Notes: generated by a model from the sequence alone, not told the origin. A stretch of DNA of 64,000 nt from Anaerotignum propionicum DSM 1682 (GCF_001561955.1 NZ_CP014223.1:1426001-1490000), one strand, 5' to 3'. Counted from the stretch's first letter, positions 34,533-46,570 are shown. Program-made: numbers and translations.

Positions 34533-36161
34533 ATGAGTATGTTTTGCTATCAGTGTCAAGAAACAGCAGGTGGAAAAGGATGCATGGTTAGAGGGGTATG
34601 CGGTAAAACAGAAGCGACTGCAAAGCTTCAGGATTTACTCATATATTCCGTAAAGGGAATTTCTGAAATTGTTATGAAAGGAAAGCTGGATGTAAATGAG
34701 CTTGGCGACATTAACGATGAGGTCATTAACAGCCTGTTTATTACAATAACCAATGCAAATTTTGATGATGCAGCAATTATTGCCCAAATTCAAAAGGTGC
34801 TTGGTATGCGTGATGCGTTAAAAGAAAAGGTATCCATAGGTGGATTACACGATGCAGCAACTTTTACAGTGGATTCTACGGAGTCTATGCTAACAAAGGC
34901 TTCTAGCATAGGTGTTTTGGCTACAGATAATGAAGATATACGTTCTTTGAGAGAAATGATAATTTACGGTGTTAAGGGTATGGCGGCATATACAGAGCAT
35001 GCTAGAAACCTTGGCAAGGTAAATTTGGATATCAACACATTTATCTATCAGGCATTGGCGGCAACATTGGATGATACCCTTACAGCAAATGATTTGGTTG
35101 CGCTTACGCTGAAAACCGGTGAGCACGGTGTGAAAGCAATGGCACTTCTTGATGAGGCGAATACCTCAAAATATGGTAATCCTGAAATAACTCAGGTTAA
35201 CATTGGTGTGAGGAAGAATCCTGCTATACTGATTTCCGGTCACGATTTAACGGATTTGGAACAGCTTTTAGAGCAGACAAAGGATACAGGGGTGGATGTG
35301 TATACCCATAGCGAAATGCTTCCTGCTCATTACTACCCTGCGTTTAAAAAATACAACAATTTTGCAGGGAACTACGGCAACGCATGGTGGAAACAAATAG
35401 ATGAATTTGTATCTTTCCGTGGCCCTATTTTGTTCACCACTAACTGTATTGTTCCACCAAGGAGCGAGGAAGTAAGAGGAAGAATCTTTACAACAGGCTC
35501 CAGCGGTTATCCAGGCTGCAAACATATTGTAGCTGATGAAAATGGGAAGAAGGATTTCTCAGAAATCATTGCTCTCGCAAAAACTTTGCCAACACCGGAA
35601 GAAATCGAAGCAGGCAGTATTGTGGGTGGCTTTGCGCACAATCAGGTATTTGCTCTGGCAGATAAGGTGGTTGATGCAGTAAAATCCGGTGCAATCAAGA
35701 AATTTTTTGTAATGGCCGGTTGCGATGGCAGAATGAAATCCAGAGAATATTATACGGAATTTGCTGAAAAACTTCCAAAAGATACAGTGATTCTTACTGC
35801 GGGCTGCGCAAAATACCGCTATAATAAGCTGCAATTAGGAGATATCGGTGGTATTCCAAGGGTATTGGATGCGGGTCAGTGTAACGATTCCTATTCCCTT
35901 GCAGTAATCGCAATGAAATTAAAAGAAGTATTTGGCCTTGATGATATCAATGAGCTTCCAATTGTATACAATATTGCGTGGTATGAGCAAAAGGCAGTTA
36001 TTGTTTTGTTGGCGCTGTTATATCTTGGTGTGAAAAATATCCATTTAGGGCCTACACTCCCCGGATTTTTGTCCCCCAATGTTGCCAAGGTTCTAGTTGA
36101 AAGCTTTGGAATCAGCGGTATTGGTACAGTAGACGAGGATATTAAATTATTTATGGCTTAA
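34533..36161 (+). CDS. hcp: Hybrid-cluster protein (hydroxylamine reductase / NO reductase)
   Basis: 542 residues from ATG 34533, behind AAGGAGG; the upstream frame to 34464 is untranslated leader. N-terminal cysteines C5, C8, C17 and C23 ([20 protein letters not shown]) bind the cubane cluster. Hybrid-cluster ligands are seen in [11 protein letters not shown], in TNCIVPP and in AGCDGR and [10 protein letters not shown]. It reduces NO or hydroxylamine in the cytoplasm and helps strict anaerobes survive nitrosative stress. No Hcr reductase gene is adjacent, so electrons probably come from ferredoxin, possibly with the preceding nitroreductase. Terminator follows. Confidence 0.96.
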   Translation: MSMFCYQCQETAGGKGCMVRGVCGKTEATAKLQDLLIYSVKGISEIVMKGKLDVNELGDINDEVINSLFITITNANFDDAAIIAQIQKVLGMRDALKEKVSIGGLHDAATFTVDSTESMLTKASSIGVLATDNEDIRSLREMIIYGVKGMAAYTEHARNLGKVNLDINTFIYQALAATLDDTLTANDLVALTLKTGEHGVKAMALLDEANTSKYGNPEITQVNIGVRKNPAILISGHDLTDLEQLLEQTKDTGVDVYTHSEMLPAHYYPAFKKYNNFAGNYGNAWWKQIDEFVSFRGPILFTTNCIVPPRSEEVRGRIFTTGSSGYPGCKHIVADENGKKDFSEIIALAKTLPTPEEIEAGSIVGGFAHNQVFALADKVVDAVKSGAIKKFFVMAGCDGRMKSREYYTEFAEKLPKDTVILTAGCAKYRYNKLQLGDIGGIPRVLDAGQCNDSYSLAVIAMKLKEVFGLDDINELPIVYNIAWYEQKAVIVLLALLYLGVKNIHLGPTLPGFLSPNVAKVLVESFGISGIGTVDEDIKLFMA

Positions 36162-36168
36162 TCAAAAA

Positions 36169-36203
36169 AGTCCTGCTGATAGTATCGGCAGGACTTAATT
36201 TTT
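36169..36203 (+). terminator. Terminator after hcp
   Basis: AAGTCCTGC (36169-36177) pairs with GCAGGACTT (36188-36196), followed by AATTTTTG. The gap up to 36562 holds no supported gene. Confidence 0.9.
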
Positions 36204-36561
36204 GTTTGCTTTAACTTGATTAAACCACCTGCTCTACAGGAGGTAGGAATGGTTTAGCTGTACCTGTAAGGTTTTTTTAGCTGATAAAAAATTATTAATT
36301 TTCGCAAATGTAAAATAAGTTTAAAAAACCGTTTTAACGGTAGTAGGGTGAATGTTGCATAAGAAATTTTTATCAATATGCCCCATGCTTTGCAAGGAAG
36401 TCCCTTATAGTAGCAGATCAGACCACCAGCAAATGATGCTGATATTTGACATTTAAAAGAAATGCTATTCTTCCGATATAAATGAATGGGTGAATGGGAT
36501 GAAAGAATGATGCTTAAAGGGTACCAATTTCTATACAAAAGGATTTGTTTTCGTTTCTAAT

Positions 36562-36606
36562 TAAAAAATACCTCTACAATAGTTGTATACATCATTGTAG
36601 AGGTTT
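36562..36606 (-). terminator. Terminator of the LysR gene
   Basis: CCTCTACAAT (36571-36580) pairs with ATTGTAGAGG; on the - strand the stem is followed by TATTTTTTAA. Confidence 0.88.
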
Positions 36607-36635
36607 GCTGTCTTAGCGTACACACCAAAGACGAC

Positions 36636-37520
36636 TTATTTTTTTGTAGTTCCCAGAATATGCTCCTTAAATTTTTCAACGGCAGGTGGCAAATATCTAT
36701 TTACCACATAAGCAAGGTAAACCATACGCTTAGAATAAGCAGTATCCAAATCTAATTTTACTACGTTATAATTTTGGATTGTCGGGTTGTCAGTAATAAT
36801 TGCGATTCCTTGGTTTGCTTGAACCAGACCCGCCATTGAGTTGACATCTTCAAATTGGCAAAGAATATTAGGCATAATTTGCGCTTTTGAAAACAAGTCA
36901 TCGATAATCCGTCTCATACCGCTTTCCTTTGTATAGCAGATCAAAGGATAAGGACAAATATCTTGAATACTTACTTTCTTTTTTCCTGCCAAAGCATGAT
37001 TTTCGGGAACGATTACAACCAATCCCTGTTCAAAAACAGGGATAAATTCCACGTCACTTTCGTTTTCAACCATAGAGCAGAAGACCAAATCATATTTTTC
37101 TCTTTTCAAATTGTAAAGCAATGTTTTTGTATTTCCTTCATAGCAAGAAAAAGAGATGTTCTTATTCTGGGGATCATCCAAAAAACCTGCAATAATTTCC
37201 GGTACAAAATTTGCTCCCACAGAGGTCATGTATGCAAGGCCTACATGCCCACCCCCCACTGTAATGAGTCTTTCAATTTGATTTTTACCTAGTTCCAACT
37301 GAGTCAAAGCGTTTTCCACATAAAACATATAAATTCTTCCATACTTTGTCAAAACCACGTTCCGTCCCTGCTTTTCAAAAAGATTTGCCCCCAATTCCTT
37401 TTCCATAGCAGCGATAGAATGGCTTAATGTTGGCTGGGAAATATTTAATCTTTCCGAAGCCTTCGTGTAATGCTCCAATTCAGCCAAAGTTTTAAAATAG
37501 TATAATTGATTTAAATTCAT
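36636..37520 (-). CDS. LysR-family transcriptional regulator
   Basis: 294 residues, typical length, with AAAGGAGGAAGG before the ATG. The N-terminal winged helix is YTKASERLNISQPTLSHSIA (about 18-37). The rest is the two-lobed effector-binding domain (GGGHVGLAYMTSVGANFVPE at its start). The sequence is CynR/YtlI-like, but the effector cannot be told. It is divergent from the pfl operon, with 560 bases between them that contain the ZTP riboswitch; LysR proteins often act on the divergent gene, so control of pflA-pflB is possible. Confidence 0.88.
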   Translation of the reverse strand: MNLNQLYYFKTLAELEHYTKASERLNISQPTLSHSIAAMEKELGANLFEKQGRNVVLTKYGRIYMFYVENALTQLELGKNQIERLITVGGGHVGLAYMTSVGANFVPEIIAGFLDDPQNKNISFSCYEGNTKTLLYNLKREKYDLVFCSMVENESDVEFIPVFEQGLVVIVPENHALAGKKKVSIQDICPYPLICYTKESGMRRIIDDLFSKAQIMPNILCQFEDVNSMAGLVQANQGIAIITDNPTIQNYNVVKLDLDTAYSKRMVYLAYVVNRYLPPAVEKFKEHILGTTKK

Positions 37521-37948
37521 TACCTTCCTCCTTTTTTCTTTATCAACCTCTTCGCAATCATTATAGCAAAAATATAGAAAGAATCTATATATTTTTCTTT
37601 TTTCGTCATAATTAATAAAAAAAAATAATGTATTTTACAATTTTGCGCTGTGGTCATGTTTATACTTGCTAATTTTACCATATAATGGATATAAATTCCA
37701 ACGTTTATTAATTTATAAAATGAATCTTTTTGAATAAATATTAGATGATGAAAGCAAGAACTTATCGTTATTTCATATGGCTTGAGTTAGAAAAAATTTT
37801 GTTGGCGATTTAGAAATATACTTAAATAAAAAAAGTAAATACGGTGATAACCTTGAAAAAAATTTTTCAGATTATCATTTATTTTTCTTTTTCAAAATCA
37901 ATAAATTTCATTGACAATAAAAAATAAGCATGCTAAAATCATCTCATA

Positions 37949-38047
37949 GATTATATGACTGACGGAACAGTGGGTTCAACCACGTGAAGTATAATCACTA
38001 ACAAGCCGACCGTCTGGGCAGAAAAAGCCCGGATTGTCGGCTTTTTC
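37949..38047 (+). ncRNA. ZTP (pfl-motif) riboswitch with overlapping terminator
   Basis: P1 is GATTATA (37949-37955) with TATAATC (37990-37996). Inside is a GTGG/CCAC hairpin and the GACGGAACAG region. The conserved 3' domain GCCGACCGTCTGGGC (38005-38019) follows; CCGTC can pair with GACGG as the pseudoknot. The same 3' domain forms a terminator: AGCCGAC (38004-38010) with GTCGGCT (38036-38042), inner GGGC/GCCC, then TTTTT. Ligand binding should stabilise the pseudoknot and prevent termination, giving an ON switch. It lies 36 bases before pflA. ZTP/ZMP signals shortage of 10-formyl-tetrahydrofolate, whose formate PFL supplies. Confidence 0.88.
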
Positions 38048-38082
38048 TAATTCAGAAATTTGAACTAGAAAGAGGTGATTTT

Positions 38083-38796
38083 GTGCAAAGAGGTAAAATT
38101 CACTCTATTGAATCCATGGGACTGGTGGATGGTCCCGGCATAAGGAGCGTTCTGTTTCTCCAAGGTTGTGGGCTGCGGTGCAAGTATTGCCATAACCCGG
38201 ATACTTGGCAGCTACATGGAGGAAAAGAAATAGGTGTGGACGAAATCATGAAAAAGCTCAGGCGTTTTCAGCCCTATTTTGGCGATACAGGGGGCGTGAC
38301 TTGTTCCGGTGGTGAACCGCTTTTGCAGATTGAATTTGTGACGGAATTATTTAGAGAATGTAAAAAGGAAAATATCTCCACTTGCCTAGACACGGCAGGA
38401 TATGGATTTGGAAATTATCAGGAGCTTTTGGAAGTTACCGATTTAGTATTGTTTGATGTAAAGCATTATTTGGCAGAAGAATATACAGCTTTAACAGGGG
38501 GCGATTTTTCTGTTACTACTGAGTTTTTAAATGCAGTGAGAAAAAGCCAAACTTCCCTTTGGATACGCCATGTGGTTGTGCCTAATATTACAGACAGTGA
38601 AGCGCATATCAAAGGGCTTGGGGGGTACATAAAAGCAATTCCCAATGTGAAAAGGGTAGAGCTTCTGCCTTATCACACGTTGGGTATGGAAAAATACAGT
38701 GTTATGGGGGTTGATTATCCCCTGAAAGATACACCGCCCATGTGTAAAGAAAAGACGAAACAACTTCAGAAATTGATTTTAGATAGCATTTCCTAG
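38083..38796 (+). CDS. pflA: Pyruvate formate-lyase activating enzyme
   Basis: 237 residues from GTG 38083, behind AAAGAGGTG. The radical SAM motif is [10 protein letters not shown] (about 30-39), the Cx3Cx2C of activases, after [13 protein letters not shown]. Further signatures are [10 protein letters not shown] (SAM contact) and [15 protein letters not shown]. It uses SAM and a [4Fe-4S] cluster to abstract H from the glycine of PflB, the next gene 22 bases on. Both genes are under the ZTP riboswitch. Only one cluster is present, so it is the PflA type, not the ferredoxin-extended glycyl-radical activase type. Confidence 0.95.
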   Translation: MQRGKIHSIESMGLVDGPGIRSVLFLQGCGLRCKYCHNPDTWQLHGGKEIGVDEIMKKLRRFQPYFGDTGGVTCSGGEPLLQIEFVTELFRECKKENISTCLDTAGYGFGNYQELLEVTDLVLFDVKHYLAEEYTALTGGDFSVTTEFLNAVRKSQTSLWIRHVVVPNITDSEAHIKGLGGYIKAIPNVKRVELLPYHTLGMEKYSVMGVDYPLKDTPPMCKEKTKQLQKLILDSIS

Positions 38797-38818
38797 AGAC
38801 AAAGAGAGGATTGAAAAC

Positions 38819-41050
38819 ATGAATATATTGGCATGGCAGGGATTTGAAACAGGCAGATGGACAAAGGAAATTGATGTTCGTAATTTCATTCAAAAAAATT
38901 ATTCCCTTTATGATGGCGATGATTCCTTTTTGGAAGGGGTTACCGATAGAACAAAAAAGCTATGGGATAAGTGCCACGTATTGATTGTGGAAGAAATGAA
39001 AACAGGTATTTTGGATGTGGAGACAAATATTATTTCAGGCATTGATAATTTTGCTCCCGGTTATATTGACAGAGAAAATGAGTTGATTTTAGGCTTGCAG
39101 ACAGATGCCCCTTTAAAAAGAATTGTAAACTTATATGGCGGCTTAAAAATGGCTACAAGCGCACTGGATCAGTATGGCTATCAATTAAATGGGGAAGTGG
39201 AGAAGAATTTCCATTCTTACAGAAAGTCTCATAACGAAGGTGTTTTTGATGCCTATCCCGAGAGAACAAAGGTAGCAAGACATGTTGGGCTGTTGACAGG
39301 GTTGCCTGATGCTTACGGCCGCGGCCGTGTCATTGGGGATTACAGACGTGTTTCGTTGTACGGAGTAGATTTCCTAATGCAGGAAAAGGAACGGGAATTG
39401 GCTGAGTTTGACGGTGCAATGACTGATGAACGTATTCGTACAAGAGAAGAATTGAGCATGCAAATAAAGGCTTTAAAAGAAATGAAGTCTATGGCCTTGA
39501 AATATGGCGTTGATCTCAGTGAGCCTGCGAAAGATGCCAAGGAAGCAGTACAATTTTTGTATATGGCATATCTCGCAGGTGTAAAAGAAAATAATGGTGC
39601 AGCAATTTCTTTGGGACGCACATCCACATTTTTAGATATTTATATCGAAAGAGATTTGAAAAACGGCATTCTTTCGGAAAAAGAGGCACAGGAATTAATT
39701 GACCAATTTATTATCAAATTAAGATTGGTGCGTCATTTAAGAACACCAGAGTACAATGAATTGTTTGGTGGCGATCCTACTTGGATTACAGAGGCGATTG
39801 GTGGTATCAGTCTAAATGGCGAATCTCTGGTAACAAAAAACTCTTTCCGCTACCTACATACCCTAACCAATTTGGGAACTGCTCCCGAACCAAATATGAC
39901 GGTGCTTTGGAGCAGAGATTTGCCCCATGCCTTCAAGGAATATTGCGCAAAAATGAGTATCGAAACAGACTCAATTCAATACGAAAATGATGACGTGATG
40001 CGACCTTTGTATGGGGATGATTACGCAATTTCTTGCTGTGTTTCCGCGATGCGTGTGGGCAAGCAGATGCAGTTTTTCGGTGCAAGAGCAAACATTGCAA
40101 AATCTCTTCTTTTGGCAGTAAATGGTGGCGTGGATGAATTGCAAAAAATACCTGTGGTGCCTAACATTGCACCTATCCAAGGAGATGTTTTGGACTATGA
40201 AGAGGTTCTTGAGCGCTATAAAAAGGTTATGGACTACGTTGCTGAGTTGTATGTTGACAGTATAAACATCATCCACTATATGCACGATAAATATGCTTAT
40301 GAAGCAAGCCAGATGGCGTTGCATGATAGGGATGTGGAACGTCTCACAGCCTTTGGTATTGCGGGGATTTCCGTAGCGGCAGATTCCCTTTCTGCCATAA
40401 AATATGCAAAGGTAACGCCCATTCGTGATGAACACGGAGTAACGGTGGACTTTAAGGTAGAGGGAGACTTCCCTAAATACGGCAATGACGATGATAGAGT
40501 AGATGATATTGCAGTGGAGATAGCAACCCATTTTTCCAATGCGTTAAAACAACACCCCATTTATCGCAATGCAAAGCATACATTGTCTGCTTTGACTATC
40601 ACCAGCAATGTTATGTATGGCAAAAAAACAGGGAGCACCCCTGATGGCAGAAAATATGGAGAACCCCTTGCACCGGGAGCAAACCCCATGCACGGACGGG
40701 ATGAGAACGGTGCCCTGGCATCCTTAAACTCTGTAGCTAAAATTCCTTATAGAAACGTATGCCAGGATGGCGTTTCCAATACATTTTCTGTCGTACCTGA
40801 CGCACTGGGCAAGGAAGAAGAGCAGCGGATTGAAAACCTGATTCACATTTTGGATGGCTATTTTATTCAAGGTGCCCATCATTTGAATGTAAACGTAATG
40901 AACCGTGACATTCTGATTGATGCTATGGAGAACCCCGAAAGATACCCAACGCTGACTATTCGTGTTTCCGGATATGCGGTGAACTTTAATCGACTAAGCC
41001 GTGATCAACAGTTAGAGGTAATCAAAAGAACCTTCCACGAAACTATGTAA
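38819..41050 (+). CDS. pflB: Formate C-acetyltransferase (pyruvate formate-lyase)
   Basis: 743 residues, standard PFL size. The active-site pair is [10 protein letters not shown] (Cys-Cys near 406-407), and the glycyl radical loop is [13 protein letters not shown] (Gly near 718), 25 residues from the C-terminus as expected. The adjacent Cys pair separates true PFL from diol dehydratase or choline lyase relatives, which have a single Cys. It converts pyruvate and CoA to acetyl-CoA and formate. Cotranscribed with pflA under the ZTP riboswitch, linking formate production to one-carbon demand. Confidence 0.96.
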   Translation: MNILAWQGFETGRWTKEIDVRNFIQKNYSLYDGDDSFLEGVTDRTKKLWDKCHVLIVEEMKTGILDVETNIISGIDNFAPGYIDRENELILGLQTDAPLKRIVNLYGGLKMATSALDQYGYQLNGEVEKNFHSYRKSHNEGVFDAYPERTKVARHVGLLTGLPDAYGRGRVIGDYRRVSLYGVDFLMQEKERELAEFDGAMTDERIRTREELSMQIKALKEMKSMALKYGVDLSEPAKDAKEAVQFLYMAYLAGVKENNGAAISLGRTSTFLDIYIERDLKNGILSEKEAQELIDQFIIKLRLVRHLRTPEYNELFGGDPTWITEAIGGISLNGESLVTKNSFRYLHTLTNLGTAPEPNMTVLWSRDLPHAFKEYCAKMSIETDSIQYENDDVMRPLYGDDYAISCCVSAMRVGKQMQFFGARANIAKSLLLAVNGGVDELQKIPVVPNIAPIQGDVLDYEEVLERYKKVMDYVAELYVDSINIIHYMHDKYAYEASQMALHDRDVERLTAFGIAGISVAADSLSAIKYAKVTPIRDEHGVTVDFKVEGDFPKYGNDDDRVDDIAVEIATHFSNALKQHPIYRNAKHTLSALTITSNVMYGKKTGSTPDGRKYGEPLAPGANPMHGRDENGALASLNSVAKIPYRNVCQDGVSNTFSVVPDALGKEEEQRIENLIHILDGYFIQGAHHLNVNVMNRDILIDAMENPERYPTLTIRVSGYAVNFNRLSRDQQLEVIKRTFHETM

Positions 41051-41178
41051 CAGTTAATTTGTGTGACTACTGAAAAATTAAGAACTTGAGAAGTGTTAGA
41101 GATACGATAGCATAACGATTTTTAAATATATAGCTAACTGCATAATTAAATTTTAACCTCGCATGAAAAAGAGGAGTG

Positions 41179-41213
41179 AGGGTGTCGACATAGTCGCCAC
41201 CCTTTGCTTTTTC
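41179..41213 (+). terminator. Terminator after pflB
   Basis: AGGGTG and CGAC (41179-41189) pair with GTCG and CACCCT (41193-41203), followed by TTGCTTTTTC. Confidence 0.75.
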
Positions 41214-41231
41214 ATATCTTTCGGATGCAGG

Positions 41232-41285
41232 AAAAAACAGGTGCGTTCTGAGGCAAGATTGCCTTGAAACTTCCTGTTTTTTCTT
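41232..41285. terminator. Second hairpin terminator, bidirectional
   Basis: AAAAAACAGG (41232-41241) pairs with CCTGTTTTTT (41273-41282), enclosing a smaller hairpin AGGCAA/TTGCCT. It can stop transcripts from either side. Confidence 0.75.
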
Positions 41286-41457
41286 ATGGCAAGTTCATTC
41301 TGGGAATTCCATTCTGGAAGTCTTGCTTCCCAAACCCCTAAAAATGATTTGTCAGAACTTTACTGCCTGAAAAGGTGCGGTTTATAGCGATGCATCCCAA
41401 GAAGGGGGATTATGGGATGATTGGATGTTTGAGCAACACGTGAGATTCACCTACATA

Positions 41458-42187
41458 TCAAACAAAAAGCTTTGCAATATTAGCAAATAAAATGCAAACA
41501 GTAACGCCGATTGCCGTTGGAATGATTACGGCAAGTGCTGTCCATTTCCAACTGTTCGTTTCTTTTTTTATGGTAAGCAATGTAGTAGAGCAGGGCCAGT
41601 GCATGAGGGAAAACAACATGGTGCTGACTGCTGTAATCCAAGTCCAACCATGGCTGACGAATAATTCTTTTAATTGGGTAAGGCTATCTAGTTCAAGAAG
41701 GCTTCCTTGAGACATATAAGCCATGATTATAATTGGAATGACAATCTCGTTGGCAGGAAAACCCAAAATGAATGCCAGCAGAATAACACCGTCCAGTCCC
41801 ATCAATTGGGCGAAAGGATTTAAGAATGATGCACAATGATTCAGCACGCTTATATTGTTTATGCTTATGTTTGCCATGAGCCAAATCACTAAGCCTGCAG
41901 GAGCTGCCACCACGATTGCTCTGCCCAGAACAAATAAGGTTCTGTCAAAAATGGAGCGAACAATTACTTTGCCAATTTGAGGTCTTCGATAAGGAGGCAT
42001 CTCTAAAGTAAAGGAGGAGGGAACACCTTTCAAAATTGTATTGGAAAGTAATTTTGTTACAACGAAGGTCATTATAATTCCTAATAAAATAAAAGCAGTC
42101 AATAAAACAGAAGAAACAATGGAAGGGAAAATTCCACCCGCTGTACCCACAAAAAACATTGTAATCATTGCAATTAACGTTGGAAAT
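41458..42187 (-). pseudogene. feoB: FeoB ferrous-iron transporter, C-terminal fragment
   Basis: About 243 residues in the feoB frame: AFPTLIAMITMFFVG at the break, then the second half of the permease with MPPYRRPQIGKVIVRSI, GFPANEIVIPIIIM and SLMHWPCSTTLLTIKKET. The G domain and first half of the permease are missing, since the gene breaks at GRFP/TLIAM. The open frame continues a further 110 bases into the recombinase region but those residues are unrelated. The missing upstream piece of the permease is at 53343-53478 and ends exactly where this begins. Not functional as it stands. Confidence 0.93.
42182..42187. repeat. Candidate attachment site (left), GGAAAT
   Basis: The hexamer at the feoB break recurs at 53343-53348 in the same orientation. 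Fusing the two copies restores Gly-Arg-Phe-Pro-Thr-Leu-Ile in feoB. Confidence 0.75.
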
Positions 42188-42259
42188 GCGCCACCACCCA
42201 AAAGGAAATTTTGATGATGTAATAAACTTATGAACAAAAACTTGTATGCAGACAAGTTG

Positions 42260-43893
42260 CTATTCGCTGTAAATAAAAATATGCAGGTTTTCTCCATCCC
42301 ATATAATTTTATGTATGAGCAGTTTGATGAAGGTGCGCTTCTCCTGAATTGTCAGTTCAGAAAAGTTATCTGTTAAATTTGAGAGGCTAGAAATCAATAA
42401 ATCTTTTTTTCGTATTTGATCCTCTGTTGCAAAGATATCTTGTTCTGCTTGATATTGCTTTTGCTCCAGTTCAAATAATTCCTGCTCAAGATGCTGCATT
42501 TTTAAATTTATTTTTTCCAGAAGTATTGGGCTAGGCGTGCTTTCTGAAATTGAATTTACTAAATTATCTATTTCTACGTTACATTTTTTTATTTGAATTT
42601 GAATTCGTTCTAAGGGGTCATCCGTTTCTTCTTTTTGAATATTACGCTTTAGGTTTTCTAACAACTTAAAGATACTTGAATCTTCATTGATGTATTCCAT
42701 CAGATGCTGACAAACTGCATTATCCGTTTCCTGTCCATTTAAATTTTGGCAATTACAAAGATTTTTCCCACCACGAAGCTTGCTGTGGCAAATATAGTCA
42801 AACCATGCCGGGTTTGCATTTCTGCCTGAGCGCTGTTTTGCAAACATACGGCTACCACAGTTATCACAATAAACGAGACCTGAGAGCAGGGAATAGTCAT
42901 TATGTATTTTTGAAGGTTTTTTCCGGTAGGTATATTTTCCTCTAAAATGGCTTGGATTGCTACCCACTTTTTTCCCTCTATCCGCCCTCTGTGCCTTCCG
43001 ATGGAAATAATCCACTTATCAACGGATTGTCTTGGTGCATGCTTTTTCTTATAATCCCTTTTATTATAGGAAATAAGGCCATATTTATTGGAACAGTCCT
43101 TTTCTTCAAAACATACATCAGCGTTTTTTTTAACAAAATAGTTACGGGCATCTTGATCGGCAATGCAATATACTGGATTTTGTAATATGTTCTTAATACC
43201 AAGGAGGGAATAGAATTTGCCACTCCGCGACTTTATGTTTTGACTGATTAAATATTTACTTACACCGGAAATGCTTTTGCATTCTAAGTATTTTTCGAAA
43301 ATGAAGTCTATCGCAAAGAGTTCTGCCGGGTTATCTTTTAATTTACACGACGTCTTTACCTTGCCATCAATAATTATTTCTTGAAGTTTTTCAGAGGTAT
43401 ATCCAGTGGGGGTTGTGCCCCCCAACCAACGACCGGTGCGAGCCAACATCACCATATTATCACGCACCCTCTCTGCGATGGTTTCTCGCTCTAATTGGGC
43501 AAAAACAGAGGCGATAAACATCATTGCCTTTCCCATAGGTTTGGATGTATCAAATTCTTCTTTAATACAAATAAAGGAGATGTTTCGCTGGTTCAATTCT
43601 TCGATAAGTGAGGAAAAGTCACTTACATTACGACTAATACGGTCTAAGCGATAACAAACAATATAGTCAGGTTTTCTTATTTTAATATCGCCAAGCATAT
43701 GTTGGAATTGAGGTCTTTCCGTATTTTTGGCGGAAAAACCTTCATCTTCATAAATTGAAATATCATTATCTATAGCATCTGGGAATTTTGTATAGATATA
43801 TTGCTTACACATTTCAATTTGGTTATCAATGCTTTCACCTTTTCCTGTGTAAACAGATTTACGACTGTATATAAAAAACTTCATTCCTGCCAC
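42260..43893 (-). pseudogene. Large serine recombinase, frameshifted
   Basis: Reconstructed about 540 residues. The N-terminal catalytic domain has the nucleophile Ser in YSRKSVYTGKGESIDNQ (about 8-24) and YRLDRISRNVSDF. The recombinase domain follows (WLGGTTPTGY, VSKYLISQNIKSR). The zinc ribbon and coiled coil (LSGLVYCDNCGSRM, then CNVEIDNLVNSI) are in another frame. The change lies at 42907-42922, where the - strand has runs of six and five A. The domain order is that of TnpX and phage integrases that insert at short core sequences. It adjoins the left attachment site of the feoB insertion and is the likely integrase of that element. Confidence 0.88.
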
Positions 43894-44551
43894 CGCCTTT
43901 ATGTATCATAGAAACTTTGTTATAAGTTTTAACGTATTATTTTCTTGGGATTAATTTAAGATGAAACCACTTTAATCAGGGCTGAAAACCCTTTGCAAAG
44001 AGCTATTTTTAACCAAAATTTCTTAATTCCCCAACCAGTCTATAATGAGCGTTTCTTTGTCTAAGATATTTATATACATTCAGATGGGCAGACAGTAATA
44101 AAAATTCGCCGGTTTTAGTAATATCCTAAATCGGTGATAGAAAAACCTTATAATTATTTTATTACATGTATTCTTGTAATTAAGTAATATTTTTTGCACT
44201 GTGACACATGACACTATTTTAAGGTGGTTGTTTTGAGGTAAAATATAAATAGGTTGTAAATATAAGACGAAAATTGTCGAAAGAAAAATTTTTGGATTTG
44301 GTCATTTAGAAATGATAAACAGCTTTAAAAAAGGGGAGAGATTAAATATTAAAAACTAAAATGAAAGTATTACAGATGTAAAATGTAAGGATTAGTTAGA
44401 AATAGTGTGTGGATATGGCATGTAAAATTCAAGAGAGCTAAAAGAATTCATGAAATTGTTTTTTTGGTAGTTGCTTTTTTTAAAAAGAAGATTTGTGGGC
44501 AAAAAGCGTGATTTATTCCATACTGCATTTAAAAAGAGGGGAGAAATTAAT
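43894..44551. other. Gene-free intergenic region between recombinase and chemoreceptor
   Basis: About 660 AT-rich bases without a supported frame; a weak dyad AGGG/CCCT near 43978-43993. It should contain the divergent promoters of recombinase and chemoreceptor, but none is clear. Confidence 0.4.
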
Positions 44552-46348
44552 ATGAAACAGTGGTTTGAAAATTTAAAAATTTCTGGTAAATTGAGAACAG
44601 GATTTTTGTTAACATCCTTTCTTGGCGTAATCATTGGCATTGTTGGTATCATCAGCATGATAGGCATGATTCGAGGCCAGCAAAAAACATATGATGAAAC
44701 CACAATGGGAATGGTACATTCCTTAGAGGCGGAAAGCTCTTTCAAAGACCTGAGAAGATCGATTGTTTATCTCTATGTTTATTATGACACAGAGAAAGAA
44801 ATACGTTGCCAACAAATTTCAAGTGACTTGGAAAACACCCAAGGGCATTTAGATTCTTATGCGGCAACCATTTCCAACAGTCAGGATCAACAAAATTATG
44901 ATGCTACACGGGGAGCCTTTGAGGCCTACAAGAATGTTGCGGATGAAATTTTGAAAGTTGCACGGGCGGGTGAAACAAAGGAGAACTTGCTGACTTTAAT
45001 TGAGAAGGCGGCATCTTCTTCTCAAAATGCTTCCGATGCGTTTGGATCCTTATCTAAGTACAACGATACTATGGCAAAAGAAAAGCTTGCTAAGGATAAA
45101 TCAATGGCATGGATTGAATTGATTATTATGCTTGCTGTAATGATTGTATCCTTTATTATTTCGCAATTTTTGAGCAAGTACATAGCAGATAGTATAGGAA
45201 AACCGATGCAGAAGTTTGCCACCATTGCCAGTATGGTTGCTGTAGGTGACCTAGGTGTAAAAAAAGTTGCGGGGGAAGATGGGATAAAGTGGGCATTACG
45301 GCAGGATGAAGTTGGCGAGTTTGCCAGAGCGTTTGACCAGTTAGTTCTGAGCACTGATGAGCAGGCACAGAAAACAAGAGTTATAGCTGATGGTGATTTA
45401 ACCACCACAATTACGATTAGGTCAGATCAGGATGTTCTGGGCAAAGCGTTGACAGATTTGGTGGAAAAACTTCATACACTCATTTCTTCGGTATCAATCA
45501 CTGCGGAACAAGTGGGTATTGGTGCGGGACAGGTTTCTGACGGTGCGCAAGCGTTAGCCTCCGGTGCTACAGAGCAGGCTGCAACGATTGAAGAGCTGAC
45601 TGCCTCAGCAGTTAGTGTTACAGAGCAGGCAGTACAAAATTCTTACAGTGTGCAAAAGGCAGGAGACTATGTGTTGCAAGCTGCCCAGGGAGTTTCGTCC
45701 GGTAATCAGTATATGGATAAATTAAATAATGCTATGCAGGAAATCGGACAATCTTCTCAGGAAATATCAAAAATTACGAAGCTGGTTGAGGATATTGCTT
45801 TTCAAACAAATATCTTAGCCTTAAACGCTGCTGTAGAGGCTGCTCGTGCTGGAAATGCGGGCAAAGGCTTTGCAGTGGTAGCCGATGAAGTGCGTAATCT
45901 TGCGGCTAAATCTGCAGAAGCTGCTAAGCAGACTTCTCATCTGATTGAGAAATCTGTGTCCATCGTTTCTGAAGGGGAGCAGCTTGCAGAGGATACCCGA
46001 AAGCTTTTGGCTTCGGTAGGGGAAAAAACCAACATGGTTGTAACGTCAATTAAAGAAATCGAAACTGCATCAACAGAGCAGACAATGGCCATTGAGCAAA
46101 TCAATCAGGGACTTTCTCAGGTTTCGGCAGTGGTACAAACCAATGCTGCAACTGCGGAGGAGAGTTCCGCTTCCAGCGAAGAACTTGCCGCACAGGCACA
46201 AGTATTGCAGCAAGAGATTGGAAAATTTAAGTTACGCAACGATACAGAAAGTTACAAGATGTTTGGGCGAGACAGAAGTGCCTTTGGAGAGCAAAGGCTA
46301 GGTGGAGATTCTTATTTCAATGAAACAGATCATTATGAAAAATACTGA
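44552..46348 (+). CDS. Methyl-accepting chemotaxis protein with four-helix-bundle sensor
   Basis: 598 residues from ATG 44552, behind GAGGGGAG; residues encoded from 44471 are not receptor-like. Transmembrane helix 1 (about 18-40), a helical 4HB_MCP-type extracellular domain (about 45-185), helix 2 (about 190-210), HAMP ([20 protein letters not shown]) and the signalling domain with [20 protein letters not shown] at the tip. No pentapeptide CheR tether; the tail is Tyr/Asp rich. It is cargo of the feoB-inserted segment and differs in sensor type from the receptor at 30.4 kb. Confidence 0.92.
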   Translation: MKQWFENLKISGKLRTGFLLTSFLGVIIGIVGIISMIGMIRGQQKTYDETTMGMVHSLEAESSFKDLRRSIVYLYVYYDTEKEIRCQQISSDLENTQGHLDSYAATISNSQDQQNYDATRGAFEAYKNVADEILKVARAGETKENLLTLIEKAASSSQNASDAFGSLSKYNDTMAKEKLAKDKSMAWIELIIMLAVMIVSFIISQFLSKYIADSIGKPMQKFATIASMVAVGDLGVKKVAGEDGIKWALRQDEVGEFARAFDQLVLSTDEQAQKTRVIADGDLTTTITIRSDQDVLGKALTDLVEKLHTLISSVSITAEQVGIGAGQVSDGAQALASGATEQAATIEELTASAVSVTEQAVQNSYSVQKAGDYVLQAAQGVSSGNQYMDKLNNAMQEIGQSSQEISKITKLVEDIAFQTNILALNAAVEAARAGNAGKGFAVVADEVRNLAAKSAEAAKQTSHLIEKSVSIVSEGEQLAEDTRKLLASVGEKTNMVVTSIKEIETASTEQTMAIEQINQGLSQVSAVVQTNAATAEESSASSEELAAQAQVLQQEIGKFKLRNDTESYKMFGRDRSAFGEQRLGGDSYFNETDHYEKY

Positions 46349-46570
46349 TTTATTAGTTGAGAAAAGGGATAAAACAGGATAAAAATTAATAATGACCGTA
46401 GCTTTCCGTTTCCTGAGACTCTTTTTATCACGCTAAAAAAGGTTTTACACGAAATTAATTGTTTCTTTGGCAGAATTTAATAATGGTAAAGTTATACGTA
46501 ACAGAGGAAGTATTATTTCCCTTGATTGCTTTAGCAATCCCATGAAATTGCTTCAATGTGAATACAAAGC

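Noticed and set aside
34267-34536. 89-residue frame upstream of hcp
   Set aside because: It spans the operator and promoter region, has no start signal and reads as AT-rich noise.
36254-36538. 94-residue frame on the - strand between hcp and the LysR gene
   Set aside because: No ribosome binding site, low-complexity hydrophobic/basic composition and no recognisable family; it overlaps simple intergenic DNA between two terminators.
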